Assembly (NCBI GenBank): GCA_963804245.1
Contig: CAWDPQ010000010.1
Coordinates: 289,274 to 353,273, forward strand
Direction: 5' to 3'
Length of the DNA stretch: 64,000 nucleotides
From: CAWDPQ01 sp963804245
GTDB taxonomy: Bacteria > Acidobacteriota > Vicinamibacteria > Vicinamibacterales > 2-12-FULL-66-21
Of this stretch, positions 30,789-40,975 are shown piece after piece. The notes under the pieces were generated by a model. That model was given only the letters and a program-made list of their open reading frames with translations. It ran no database searches and was not told the DNA's origin. How positions within the stretch are numbered: position 1 is the stretch's first letter; each line of letters opens with the position of its first letter. The translations under genes and the position numbers were made by a program.

Positions 30789-33700
30789 ATGCGGTCAGGC
30801 AGACGATCCGCAGGATTCCTGGGTGTCGTGTTCGTCATCTCTCTTGTCGCGGCTCTCTCGGAAGTATCTGCAGCTGCGCAGGCGCTGTTCGGAGCGGTCA
30901 GCGGCACCGTCACCGACTCGAGCGGTGGCGTCATTCCCGGCGCGACTGTGAAGGTCACCAACGTCGAGACCGGCGTCACGAAGACGGTGGTGACGAACGA
31001 AGCGGGCGCCTATAGCGCCACCAACCTCATCTCAGGCCTTTACCAGGTGGAAGCATCGCTGTCAGGCTTCAAGACGGCACTCGTATCGTCCGTGACGCTC
31101 GAGGTCAACGCCAATCAGAAAGTCGATATCTCGCTGGCGGTGGGAGCCACCACCGAGAGGGTCGACGTGACCGTTGCCGCGCCGCTCTTGCAGACCGAGC
31201 AGACGAATCTTGGACAGACGGTGGCGCAGCAACAGATCGAGCAGCTACCAACGGGCCGCAATCTCTTCAATCTGATCCCGCTTGCGGCCGGTGTCTCACA
31301 GCAGACGACGTGCGACGGCTGTGGCAACAACGGGAACCTGCGGATCAACGGCGATCGGCCGCGGAACCAGGACTACATCCTCGACGGCACCACCATGACA
31401 GCCCCGGTTTTCGGCGGCCAGGCGTTCAATCCGTCAGTCGATTCGATACAGGAGTTTCGGATCGAAACCAACAGCATGTCCGCCGAGTACGGCAAGGCCG
31501 GCGGCGGCGTTCTCATCGCCGTCACGAAGAGCGGGACGAACGCCGTCCATGGATCCGGATACTGGTACAGCCGCAATGAGCAGCTGAATGCACGCAACTA
31601 CTTCGAGGATCGGACCAAAGCGAAGAACCCGTTCGACCAGAACGAGTTCGGCGGCACGATCGGTGGTCCGCTCGTGCGGAACAAGCTTTTCTTCTTCAGC
31701 GACTATCAAGGAGTGCGCTTCGACGCCAGCACACCTGTCACCGGCGTCGTCGTCCCGAACGCGGCTTTTCGAGCCGGCGACCTGTCCGCATTGTGCACGG
31801 CCGGCTTCGATGCGACGGGCACGTGCGCCACGTCGAGCCAGCAGGTCCGGTTTCCGGGCACAGGGGCGCCGGTGCCGTTCAACAGGATTCCGGCGGCACA
31901 GATCACCGCGATCTCGCAGAAATTCCTGGAGCTATGGCCGACATCCGGTACTGCGGGAAGCAACCCGGGAACGAGCGAGCTCAGTTTCACCAAGCCAGCC
32001 GACAATTCGCTGAACCGCGTGAACTCGCGCGTCGACTACCAGCTGTCGTCGACCGACCAGATTTTTGGCGTGTTCCACGGCCAGTGGGGCCGCAGCCTCT
32101 CCTATCCCGGCAACCTCGTCGTCGGGCCGGCCGGTGCGCAGATCGGACGCAGCGACGATTACGCCGTCACGCTCGGCTGGTCTCGTACCTTCGCTCCGAA
32201 CCTGCTGAACAATCTGCGTTTCGGCCAGATGCACCGCATCGGCCATCGCACGAATCTCGGGCAGGGTTCGACGTCGCCGGCCGATTTCGGCCTTCGTGGG
32301 ATTCCTGATTGTCTGTCGAGCGTGCCTGACACGGCGGACGGCAAGAAATGCGGGACGCCGGGCGTGAGCGTCAGCGGTTTCCAGGGCTTCAGCACGGGCG
32401 GAGTTCTGTACGAGCCGGCCTCAACGCTGACCATTTCCGATACGGTCACGAGCCTGATGGGCCGGCACAGCCTGAAGATCGGCGGTGAGGCACGGCGGTA
32501 TTCCATCGACAACTATCAGCCAAACGGCGTGGCCAGCAGCTTCACCTTCACAGGTTCGCGCGCGGGCAACGCGTTCGCGGACTTTCTTTTCGGTGTGATC
32601 GACAACGGCTTCGTGCAGGTTCAGAACGCGATGGTTTCAACGCGCGCGTGGAGTTACGCCGCGTTCGTTCAGGACGACTACAAGATCAGCCCGAACCTGA
32701 CGCTCAATCTGGGCCTGCGCTGGCAGTACGATCAGTCGTTCCGTGAGCAGCACAACGGCCTGGCGTTTTTCAATCCGTACACCGCCGAATGGGAGCAGTT
32801 CGGGGTAAATGCTCCCGATGCCACGTTCGATCCGTCCCTGACTCAGTTCGCGCCGCGTGTTGGATTCGCCTGGAATGCCACGCCTGGGATCGTCGTCCGC
32901 GGCGGCTACGGCATCACGTATCCGGGCGCCGTCGGCCACGGCCGCGCCGGCGACGGGCAGCCCGGGCCTAATCTTCTCGCCCGTACCAATTTTCCGGCAG
33001 CCACCAACTGGTCGAGCCTGCCACCCATCACGAATCCGGATCCGGCGGCGATAACGGCGCCGATTCCCGTGACCGGGAACGTCTCATTCTCATCATGGGC
33101 GCCGCGCGAACAGACGCCGCCGCACTACCACCTGTGGAACCTCACGGTGGAGAAGCAGTTGGGCAGCGTTTCGGTCGCACAGCTCTCGTATGTCGGAAAT
33201 CGCGGCCGCAATCTCCCCATCAACTACGCTTACAACATCTGCCAGCAGACGCCGGAAACCACGGTGCAGTTCGGCTACGCGGCGACGACCAGCCCGATAC
33301 TGCCCGGCGGCGGCCGCCAAAGTGCTGGCCGCGGGCGGCAGCCTCTATGACCTCGTCATCACGCCGGGCTACTGGGGCCTCGCGAGCTCCGACTACCATT
33401 CGCTGCAGGCCAAGTTCGAACGCCGCTTCTCGCGCGGCGTGTCGCTGTTGGCGAACTTCACCTGGAGCAAACTGCTGGACGACTCTTCGTCGGATTGGGG
33501 TGGGTTCTGGTCGCTCGACGTGTTGGGGCAGGACTTCTACAACCTCGCCGCCGAACGGTCGGTCAGCGCCGGCGATGTTCCCCGGCGCCTGACGATCGCA
33601 TCGATCGTCGAACTTCCATTCGGACCCGGCCATCGATGGGTGAGCGACGGCGTCGCGAGCCAGATCGTCGGCGGTTGGCGCGCAACGGGCGTCTACACGC

Positions 33701-34179
33701 TCAGTAGCGGGTCGCCGTTCGGGATCACGGATAACTCGTACGGCTACTGCAATGCCGCGCATACGTTGTCGAACCGGCCGACGTTGGTCGGCGATCCGTT
33801 GCCGGGCGGCTTCAACCAGACGCTATCGGCCTGGTTCGATCGCACCGCGTTCGACTTCTCGGGAACGTGTCCCGCGCCAGGATTGGCGACGCCAACAGGG
33901 CCGGGCGATCCGAAGAAGGCATTCGGCAACGCTCCGCGCTATTTCTCGAATATCCGCAATCCCGGAGTGAACAACCTCGACCTTTCATTACAGAAAGATT
34001 TCAGAGTGCCGGGAGGCGACGGACGCCGGCTGCAGTTTCGCGCCGATTTTTTCAATCTGCTGAACCATCCACAGTTTGCCGAGCCGATTAGCGATCCCGG
34101 CAACGCCAGCTTTGGGCGGATTACCAGGACCGCGGTGACGAACCGGGTGGTGCAGCTGGGGTTACATCTTTTCTTCTGA
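30789..34179 (+). CDS. Oar-type TonB-dependent receptor (frameshifted)
   Basis: The second tandem receptor, ~1129 residues. Signal peptide MRSGRRSAGFLGVVFVISLV, carboxypeptidase-regulatory-like domain (LFGAVSGTVTDSSGGVIPGA), plug with QLPTGRNLFNLIPL and INGDRPRNQDYILDGTTM, then a barrel ending LGLHLFF. An extracellular loop carries Cys pairs (TTCDGCGNNGN, and ALCTAGFDATGTCATS), unlike the other receptors here. A base is missing near 33298, between YAATTSP and CPAAAAKVLAAGGSLYDL. GGAGGAG precedes ATG 30789. An inverted repeat of AGCTCCC tracts follows the stop, then galT. Confidence 0.9.
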
Positions 34180-34186
34180 AAAGCGT

Positions 34187-34272
34187 CAACTCCCAGCTCC
34201 CAACTTCCAACTCCCAACCAAAGCAGCTCGAAGAGATCGCCTTTGGGAGTTGGGAGTTGGAGGTTGGGAATT
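34187..34272. repeat. Inverted AACTCCC/GGGAGTT repeat before galT
   Basis: Left arm 34187-34222 and right arm 34241-34272 are made of AACTCCC/AGCTCCC units and their complement (GGGAGTTGGGAGTTGG), around a ~20-base loop. As RNA this would fold into a long hairpin between the second receptor and galT, so it may reduce read-through or separate mRNA segments. Confidence 0.6.
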
Positions 34273-34290
34273 ATCGAGGGGACATGAAGC

Positions 34291-35336
34291 GTGTGGGAGC
34301 AGCGCTGGCATCCGCTTCGTGAAGAGTGGGTCATCATCGCCGCGCATCGGCAGCATCGGCCCTGGAACGGCGAGGAGATCCGTTCCGGGCAGCCGCTGCT
34401 ACCGGCCTACGTCGACGACTGCTATCTGTGCCCTGGCAATCGCCGGGTCGACGGCCAGCGCAACCCAGCGTATCGACAGACATTCGTCTTCGAGAACGAC
34501 GTGCCGTGCGTGGCGCTGCACGCACCGGCCGCGGTGGCGATGCGCTCGCCGGTTAATCGCAGCCGCAACGCGAGGGGCTTCGCGCGCGTGGTCTGCTATA
34601 CGCCGCGCCACGACCTGACGCTTGCGGAATTGGATCAGGCGGGAATCGGGATGCTCCTCCGCGTCTGGCGCGCGCAACATGCCGAGCTCGGTGCGCACCG
34701 GGATGTTACCCACATCCTCATCTTCGAAAACAAAGGTGAGGTTGTCGGCGTTTCGAATCCGCATCCCCACTGCCAGATTTACGCGACAAACTTCGTTTTC
34801 AAGACAATTGACACCGAAGTGCGGGTCGGCGAGCGACACCTAGCCGAGACCGGACGCATTCTCTTTCAGGACGTGATCGAAGCCGAGCGGTCGGATGGCC
34901 GACGCCTGCTGGCGGAAAACGACAGCGCCATCGCCTTTGTCCCGTATTTCGCGCGTTACGCTTACGAGACCTACGTGGCGCCGAAGCAGTCGCATCCGAG
35001 CATTGCTGGCCTGTCAGGGCCGGAGCTGCGCGATCTGGCTGACGTCCTGAAACAGGTGCTCGTCCGCTTCGACAATCTGTGGCAAATGCCGTTCCCTTAC
35101 GTCATGGCGCTGCACCAGGTGCCGACGGACGGCGGGTCCTATCCGGGGTTTCATTTTCACATCGAGTTCCATCCACCGCTGCGCACGCCCACACTGCTGA
35201 AATATCTGGCCGGCCCGGAGATTGGCGGCGGCAATTTTTTGAGCGACACGTCGCCAGAGGCAAAGGCGGCGGAGCTGCGGGCCTGTCGACCATTCATTAC
35301 AAGCAGGGTGGCCGGACCCGGGCGGCTGGCCAATGA
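34291..35336 (+). CDS. galT: Galactose-1-phosphate uridylyltransferase (frameshifted at 3' end)
   Basis: A cytoplasmic Leloir enzyme that transfers UMP from UDP-glucose to galactose-1-phosphate. The zinc-site CYLCPGN, the substrate Asn-rich FENKGEVVGVSNPHPHC with the nucleophilic His of H-P-H, and the late GFHFHIEFHPP histidines are all present. A base is missing near 35283: the frame passes from AELRA to STIHYKQGG and ends at 35336, giving 348 residues, the usual GalT length. GTG 34291 follows GAGGGG. An ATG at 34284 is one base out of frame, so a missing base there is also possible. The next gene overlaps by ATGA. Confidence 0.92.
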
Positions 35337-36323
35337 CATTGCACGATCTTGTCGCCGCCGTGCGCCGGCTGCACGAACGGCTGCGTGCGGCGGTACTCGC
35401 CGCGGCCGAACAGCAGGGGACGGACGACCTCTCGCGTGTCGCCATCGACGACGAAGGGGATACGATGTACGCGCTCGATACCGTTACAGCGGGGCCGTTG
35501 GTGGAGTTTTTCGAGCGAGAGATCGCGCCGCACGTCTCCCTCGTATTGATTGCGGAAGGCCTCGCGGGCGGCCGTCTCGTTCTGCCGCATGGCACGCCGG
35601 AGACGGACATCGCGCTGGCACATCATCGTCGATCCGATCGACGGGACGCGCGGGCTGATGTACCAGAAACGCAGCGGCTGGATCCTGACGGGCATCGCGC
35701 CATATCGCGGAACTGCACCAGGGTTGCATGATATCGAGGCGGCGGTCCAGACAGAGATTCCGATCGGCAAGCAGCATCTCGCGGACGCCGTCTGGGCGAT
35801 TCGTGGAGAAGGCGCACGAGCCGAACGCTGGAACCGTCTGACGGGCGAGCGCCAACCCTTGACGCTGCAGCCATCGCGGGCCACAACGCTGGCGCACGGC
35901 TTCGCGACGGTTGCACGATTCTTTCCGGGGCAGCGCGACGTGATCGCCGCGATCGACGACGACGTCATATCGAGCGTGATGGGACCGCCGCCGGCGGATA
36001 AAGCTGCGTGCTTCGAAGATCAGGACATCTCGACCGGCGGGCAGCTCTACGAGCTGATGGCTGGACACGATCGGTTCGTCGCCGACGTTCGGCCGCTCGT
36101 CTACGGCCGGGGTTCGCCATTGTGTTGCCACCCCTACGACATCTGCACCGAGCTCGTCGCGCGGGAGCTTGGCGTCATCGTCACGGACGAACGTGGACGG
36201 CGTCTATCAGCGTGCCTGTCGGTGAGGCCAGACGTAGCATGGGTCGGGTACGCGAACGCGCAAATCCGCAGTCTCGTCGAGCCGGCGCTGCAACAGGTGC
36301 TGAGATTGCGAGGGTTGATTTGA
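35333..36323 (+). CDS. Inositol-monophosphatase-family sugar phosphatase (frameshifted)
   Basis: A ~329-residue member of the Li+-sensitive, Mg2+-dependent phosphatase superfamily (IMPase/FBPase/CysQ). The metal-binding D-P-I-D-G-T is in IIVDPIDGTRGLMYQKRSGW, with IAEG before it. The usual C-terminal W-D-x-A-A-G is replaced by HPYDICTELVAR, marking a separate subfamily. An extra base near 35613 breaks the frame between GTPETDIA and WHIIVDP. It starts four bases inside galT and ends one base inside the kinase gene, so the three are coupled. Animal IMPase is known to hydrolyse galactose-1-phosphate; by context I infer a sugar-1-phosphate substrate here. Confidence 0.85.
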
Positions 36324-37707
36324 CGGCTTTGGCATGGGCTACGCCCGCCGGCGGCTCCGATTCCGTCCAGCGCGATGCGGAGGCGCTTGCGCATCTCAAT
36401 CGCACCGAAATCTTCGCACGCGACCGCGATATTGTCGTAGCGCGCGCACCGGGACGGCTCGACGTGATCGGCGGGATCGCAGACTACTCCGGATCGCTGG
36501 TGCTGGAATGGCCGCTGGCGGATGCGACGTACGTGGCGGTGCAGCGCGACCCGCGTTCGATCCTTCTGCTCGTCAGCGGCGCTCGGGAGGCCGGGGCCTA
36601 TCTCCCCGAGCTCTTATCCTTCAGCTATGACGAGGCGCGCGCGTACTTTGCGGCAGATCCATCGACCCGATGGGTGTCCTACATCGCCGGCGCGTTTGTG
36701 GTTCTGGCCCGCGAGCTCGCCATACAGTTCTCGGAGGGGGCGAAGATCCTGGTCGCCTCGAGCGTTCCCGAAGGCAAGGGGGTGTCATCTTCGGCGGCGC
36801 TTGAAGTGGCGGCGATGACGGCAATCTGCAGCGCGTACGGCATCACACTCAAGCCTCGCGATCTGGCGCTGCTCTGTCAGAAGGTCGAAAACGTGATCGC
36901 CGGCGCGCCGTGCGGCGTGATGGATCAGATGACGGCAGCGCTCGGCGAGTCCGGCCGGCTGTTCGCGCTGCTCTGCCAGCCGGCGGAGGTCGCCGGCCAA
37001 TACGAGCTGCCGCAGGGGCTTGCGCTCTGGGGGATTGACTCGGGGATTCGCCACGCCATCAGCGAAGCCGACTACGGTGTCGTCCGTGCCGCCGCGTTCA
37101 TGGGCCATCGCATGGTCGAAGACCTCACAGCCTCCCGGGTCGACTATCTGGCAAATCTCCCGGCGGCGGAGTTTGCGACGCTGGAGCGTCAGCTTCCGGG
37201 GCGGCTGACCGGCCGCGACTTTCTCGACCGCCATGACGGCACGAGCAACCGATAACGAGTTAGCCCGAGCGCGTCTATCCGGTGCGTGCCGCAACGGCGC
37301 ATCCGATTTACGAACACGCGCGCGCGCGAAAGTTTGCCGAGTTGTTGTCGCGCCGCGCGGACATTCCGCCGCAAACTGCACGCGGCCTCGAAGAGCGCGC
37401 CGAATATCTCGGCGCGTTGATGTACGAATCCCACGCCAGCTATTCCGCATGTGGCCTTGACTCCGACGGCACCGATGCGCTGGTAGACCTGGTCCGGCGC
37501 GCTGGCCCGGGTGCCGGCGTATACGGCGCGAAGATCACTGGCGGCGGCCGCGGCGGCACGGTGGCAATCCTCGGCCGAGAGAGCGCCGCGCCCGTTGTGG
37601 AGGCGATCGCCGCCCGTTATGCGCGGCAATCGGGACGCAGGCCGCGCGTCTTCGCCGGATCTTCGTCTGGGGCCGCTGCCTGGGGCGTCTGTCACTTCAG
37701 CCTCTAA
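36320..37707 (+). CDS. GHMP sugar kinase resembling plant L-arabinokinase (frameshifted)
   Basis: A ~462-residue GHMP kinase phosphorylating a sugar at C1. Motif 1 reads ARAPGRLDVIGGIADYSGS, motif 2 SSVPEGKGVSSSAALEVA, and motif 3 KITGGGRGGTVAIL. These, together with LALLCQKVENVIAGAPCGVM and ALWGIDSGIRHAISEADY, follow the kinase domain of Arabidopsis ARA1 closely as I remember it, rather than classical GalK, whose motif 1 is GEHTDYN. Specificity is therefore open: galactose or L-arabinose. A frame break lies near 37240-37285, between DRHDGTS and VYPVRAATAHPIYEH. TTG 36320 overlaps the IMPase stop. A gene caller would probably name it galactokinase. Confidence 0.85.
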
Positions 37708-37865
37708 TCGGGCGCGCGGCACGCCGGCCAGCGCGTCACGGCTGCACGCCGGTAACGGGACTCACGGGTCACGATCAACACGAAGTCACGTTGAAAGTCC
37801 TCATATAGATCTTGGCTCTTCGCGTCGTCATGCCTCCGCGTCGATCCTGTGCCGGCCGGTGAGAA

Positions 37866-37895
37866 TTGCCGTCAGCGTGTGCTCCCGCCTATGAT
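37866..37895 (+). promoter_or_regulatory. Candidate promoter for the methyltransferase
   Basis: TTGCCG, an 18-base spacer and TATGAT end 34 bases before ATG 37930. This placement argues that the in-frame ATG at 37891, which lies in the -10 box, is not the start. Confidence 0.4.
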
Positions 37896-37929
37896 AGAGA
37901 TTCCTACTGCACACCAACGAGCCTTGCAT

Positions 37930-38945
37930 ATGACGACAACTGGTTCCATGCCATCGCCCGAACTGTTCTTCGACACCATGAATGCCTATCAGCGCACCGC
38001 CGCGCTGAAGGCGGCCATTGAGCTCGATCTGTTCTCCGCGGTCGGGGACGGGGCGACAGCCAAGGAACTAGCCGCGCGATGTCACGCCTCGGAACGTGGC
38101 GTGCGGATCCTTGCCGACTATCTGACGATTGTTGGCTTCATGACGAAGACGGCGGAGGGCCGTTACCAGCTCACGCCCGACACCGACTTCTTCCTGGTAC
38201 GGCGATCGCCCGCTTACATCGGCGGCGGTGTCGCATTCTTCGCGACTCCGGAGCTGGTTCGGCACTCGGACAACCTCACCAAACGGTGCGCCGCGGCACG
38301 ATCGACGAGGCGAAAAATACCGTGGCTCCTGACAATCCGATCTGGGTCGAATTCGCGCAAGCGATGCGGCCGCTGGTCGCACCCGCCGGGGACATGATCG
38401 CCGAATCGCTTGACGTGGCGTCCGCCAGCGGTCCCATGAAGGTGCTCGACATTGCTGCCGGCCACGGCGCGTTCGGGATCGCGATCGCCCAGCGCAATCC
38501 CAACGCGCAGATTGTCGCCGTCGATTGGCCCAACGTGCTGCAGGTCGCGAGGGAGAATGCGGCCGCGGCGGGATTGCAGGACAGGCATCACAGCCTGCCC
38601 GGCGACGCATTCCGTGTGGATTTCGGACAGGGCTACCACATTGCGTTGCTGACCAACTTTCTCCATCACTTCGACGAGCAGACCAACGTGGCGCTGCTGC
38701 GAAAGGTGGCCGCATCGCTCGTGCCCGGCGGAAAGGTGGCGATTCTGGAGTTCGTGCCGAACGAGGATCGCGTAAGTCCACCGCTTCCCGCCAGTTTCAG
38801 CTTGATGATGCTGGCCGGCACCGCGCACGGCGATGCCTTCACCTTCAAGGAACTTCGTGGGATGCTGGAAGCAGCGGGCTTCCATGACGTCACGCAAAAG
38901 CCATTGCTGCCCCTGCCACAGACCCTCGTCGCGGCCGTGCGTTGA
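37930..38945 (+). CDS. SAM-dependent O-methyltransferase-like protein (frameshifted)
   Basis: A ~338-residue class I methyltransferase with an N-terminal winged-helix dimerisation domain (ALKAAIELDLFSAVGDGATA, RGVRILADYLTIVGF), the arrangement of small-molecule O-methyltransferases. The SAM motif is VLDIAAGHGAFGIA, followed by IVAVDWPNVL and LLTNFLHHFDE, with GGKVAILEFVPNEDR after it. One A seems missing from an A-run near 38283 (NLTK to TVRRGTIDEAKNTV). The substrate is unknown and no biosynthetic neighbours help. It is a separate unit after the sugar island, with its own likely promoter. Confidence 0.85.
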
Positions 38946-38990
38946 ACAGGGCTCCAGGTGCTAAGGTTCTCGGGTTCGAGGGTTCCACGA

Positions 38991-40613
38991 ATGAAAAAGA
39001 TTTGCGCGTGCCTTGTCGTTGCCGCATCGCTGGCGATCGCTGCGCCCTCGGCGCAGCCTGTTACCGCTCCCGACATCCGGCTCATTCTCCTGATCGCCGT
39101 CGATCAGTTCCGCTACGACTACCTGACGCGGTTCCGCAGCGAATACACCGACGGATTCAAGCAGCTGCTCACCCAAGGCGCCGTCTTCACGAACGCCAAC
39201 CTCGAACACTACCCGACGGTCACCGCCATCGGGCATGCGACGATGCTGACCGGTGCGACGCCGTCGGTGAGCGGGATCATCGGCAACGACTGGTTCGATC
39301 GTGAAAGCGGCGCGACCGTCACCAGCGTGACGGATACCGGGGTCAAGCCTCTGGGATCACCGACCGGATCAGCGGCCTCGCCCGCGGCGGCTCCTGGTCG
39401 GCACCATTGGCGACGAGCTGAAGATGGCGTCGCCGCTGGCCAGGGCGCACCCGACAAACCGCGAGTGTTCGGCGTGTCATTGAAGGATCGGTCGGCGATT
39501 CTAGCCGTCGGCCGCGGGGCCGATGCCGCCTACTGGTGGGACACGAAGACCGGAAGCTTCGTGACGCAGCACCTACTACTTCGCCGAGCCGCCCGCGTGG
39601 GTGCGCACCTTCAACGAGCGGAAGCTGGCAGACGTCCATGCCGGCGCGTCGTGGACTCTCCTCGCCCCGCCGTCGACCGTGCTCGAAGCAGCTTCCGTCG
39701 GAGCGCGGCGCGCCCCTCTATGACGCGATCTACGGCAGCCCGTACGGCAACGAGCTGCTCCTCGATTTCGCCAGCGAGCTCCTGAGCCAGGAACGGCTCG
39801 GCAAACGCAACGCGACCGATCTTCTCTCCGTCAGCTTTTCGTCGAACGATTCAGTCGGTCATACGCTACGGGCCCGATTCACCGCAAGTGCGGGACATCG
39901 CCATCAAAACCGATCGCGTCATCGGGCGTCTGCTGGCTCAGGTCGACAAGAGCGTCGGGCTGCAGCACACCCTCGTCGCCTTCACGACGGATCACGGCGT
40001 GGCTCCCGTTCCCGAGGCGCATCCGCGAGCAGGCGCTGCCCGGAGGACGCATGTCGAACAAGGAACTGTTCGGCCCGATTCAGCAGGCGCTGGCCGCCAA
40101 GTACGGCGAAGGCAAGTGGCTGATGGCGACAGCGGGATCATCGCCGTACCTGAACTACGAGCTGATCGACAAGCTCCAGCTCGATCCGATGGAAGTCCGC
40201 CGTGTCGCGGCGGCCGCGGCGACCAAAGTGCCGCACGTAGCCCGCGTCTACACGCGGGATCAACTGCTGCGCGGCAACGTCCCCAACGATCGGATCGGAA
40301 GCCGCGTGTTGCGCGGCTTCAACGCGCAACGGTCTGGCGACCTCGAGATCATTCTCGAGCCGTACTGGATTCGTCAGGCGCAGGGCACCACGCACGGCAC
40401 GCCATACAACTACGACGCGCACATCCCGCTGATTCTGATGGGACGCGGCGTCGCGCCCGGTGAGTACTCGAATCAGGCAGCGCTCAACGATCTGGCGCCG
40501 ACGCTCGCGACGCTGCTCGCGATCGAGATCCCGGCGGGATCGTCGGGCCGCGTGCTTTCCGAGGCGCTGCGACCCGCTGCGCGGCGCCGGCGCCGATTCG
40601 CAAAACGCGCTAG
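38991..40613 (+). CDS. Exported alkaline-phosphatase-superfamily protein (multiple frameshifts)
   Basis: A type I phosphodiesterase/nucleotide pyrophosphatase-like enzyme of the alkaline phosphatase superfamily. A signal peptide (MKKICACLVVAASLAIAAPS) precedes LLIAVDQFRYDYL (first metal Asp) and NLEHYPTVTAIGHATMLTGA, where the Thr in YPTVTAIGH is the likely nucleophile. SVSFSSNDSVGH, TTDHGVAPVPE and HGTPYNYDAHIPLILMG supply the other metal ligands. At least six single-base shifts lie between ~39360 and 40600. The corrected frame ends with AAPAPIRKTR and TAG at 40611, so the length is ~540 residues, normal for the family. Substrate unknown. The stop codon is part of the following stem-loop element. 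Confidence 0.82.
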
Positions 40614-40636
40614 GCCCGCCCTTCAGGGCGGGCGTG
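40611..40636 (+). terminator. REP-like stem-loop at a stop codon
   Basis: GCCCGCCCT (40614-40622), loop TC and AGGGCGGGC (40625-40633) form a perfect 9-base-pair stem starting right after the TAG of the phosphatase gene. Same family and orientation as the hairpins at 10764 and 16423. It separates convergent genes. Confidence 0.6.
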
Positions 40637-40646
40637 GTCGAATCAG

Positions 40647-40907
40647 CTACAACGAATCCAGGAACCGCAGAATCCTGGTGCGCTGCGCATTGGTCAGCGC
40701 TTCATATCGCCGTCGCACCTCGGTGGCCTGACCGTTGTGACGCCGGATGGCTTCCTGCTTGGTGAAAGACAGTCCGTCGTGCATCAGACGATTACGGGTC
40801 CGCAGCGCCCACAGCGGCGCCGTCCGCATCTGCGCGGCCGTTCCCGCATACTCGGCTCTCGGCAGGATGAATTGCTGCAGCGCGCTGCGGTGCTCGCGCG
40901 TTGCCAC
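40647..40907 (-). pseudogene. C-terminal remnant of DUF1111 di-haem oxidoreductase
   Basis: About 86 residues match the C-terminal end of the di-haem thiol/cytochrome-c-peroxidase-like DUF1111 family: MRTAPLWALRTRNRLMHDG, EEAIRRHNGQ-like QEAIRRHNGQATEVR, and the end AQRTRILRFLDSL. The CxxCH haem sites and the rest of a normally 400+ residue protein are absent. Upstream on the same strand is the sialidase-fold gene, with only ~70 bases between. It is therefore a decayed fragment, or the join of a rearrangement. The opening residues (MATREHRSALQQFILPRAEY) do not look like the family. I do not expect activity. Confidence 0.7.
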
Positions 40908-40975
40908 ACTTTTTTCACATGCGGCTCAGCTCGGATGCCTGCGCGGATCGCAGGTGCGGACGGTGGAGAGTGCGG

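Noticed and set aside
37891..37929. Methyltransferase start at ATG 37891
   Set aside because: That ATG is within a good -10 box (TATGAT) and the extra residues do not look like the family.
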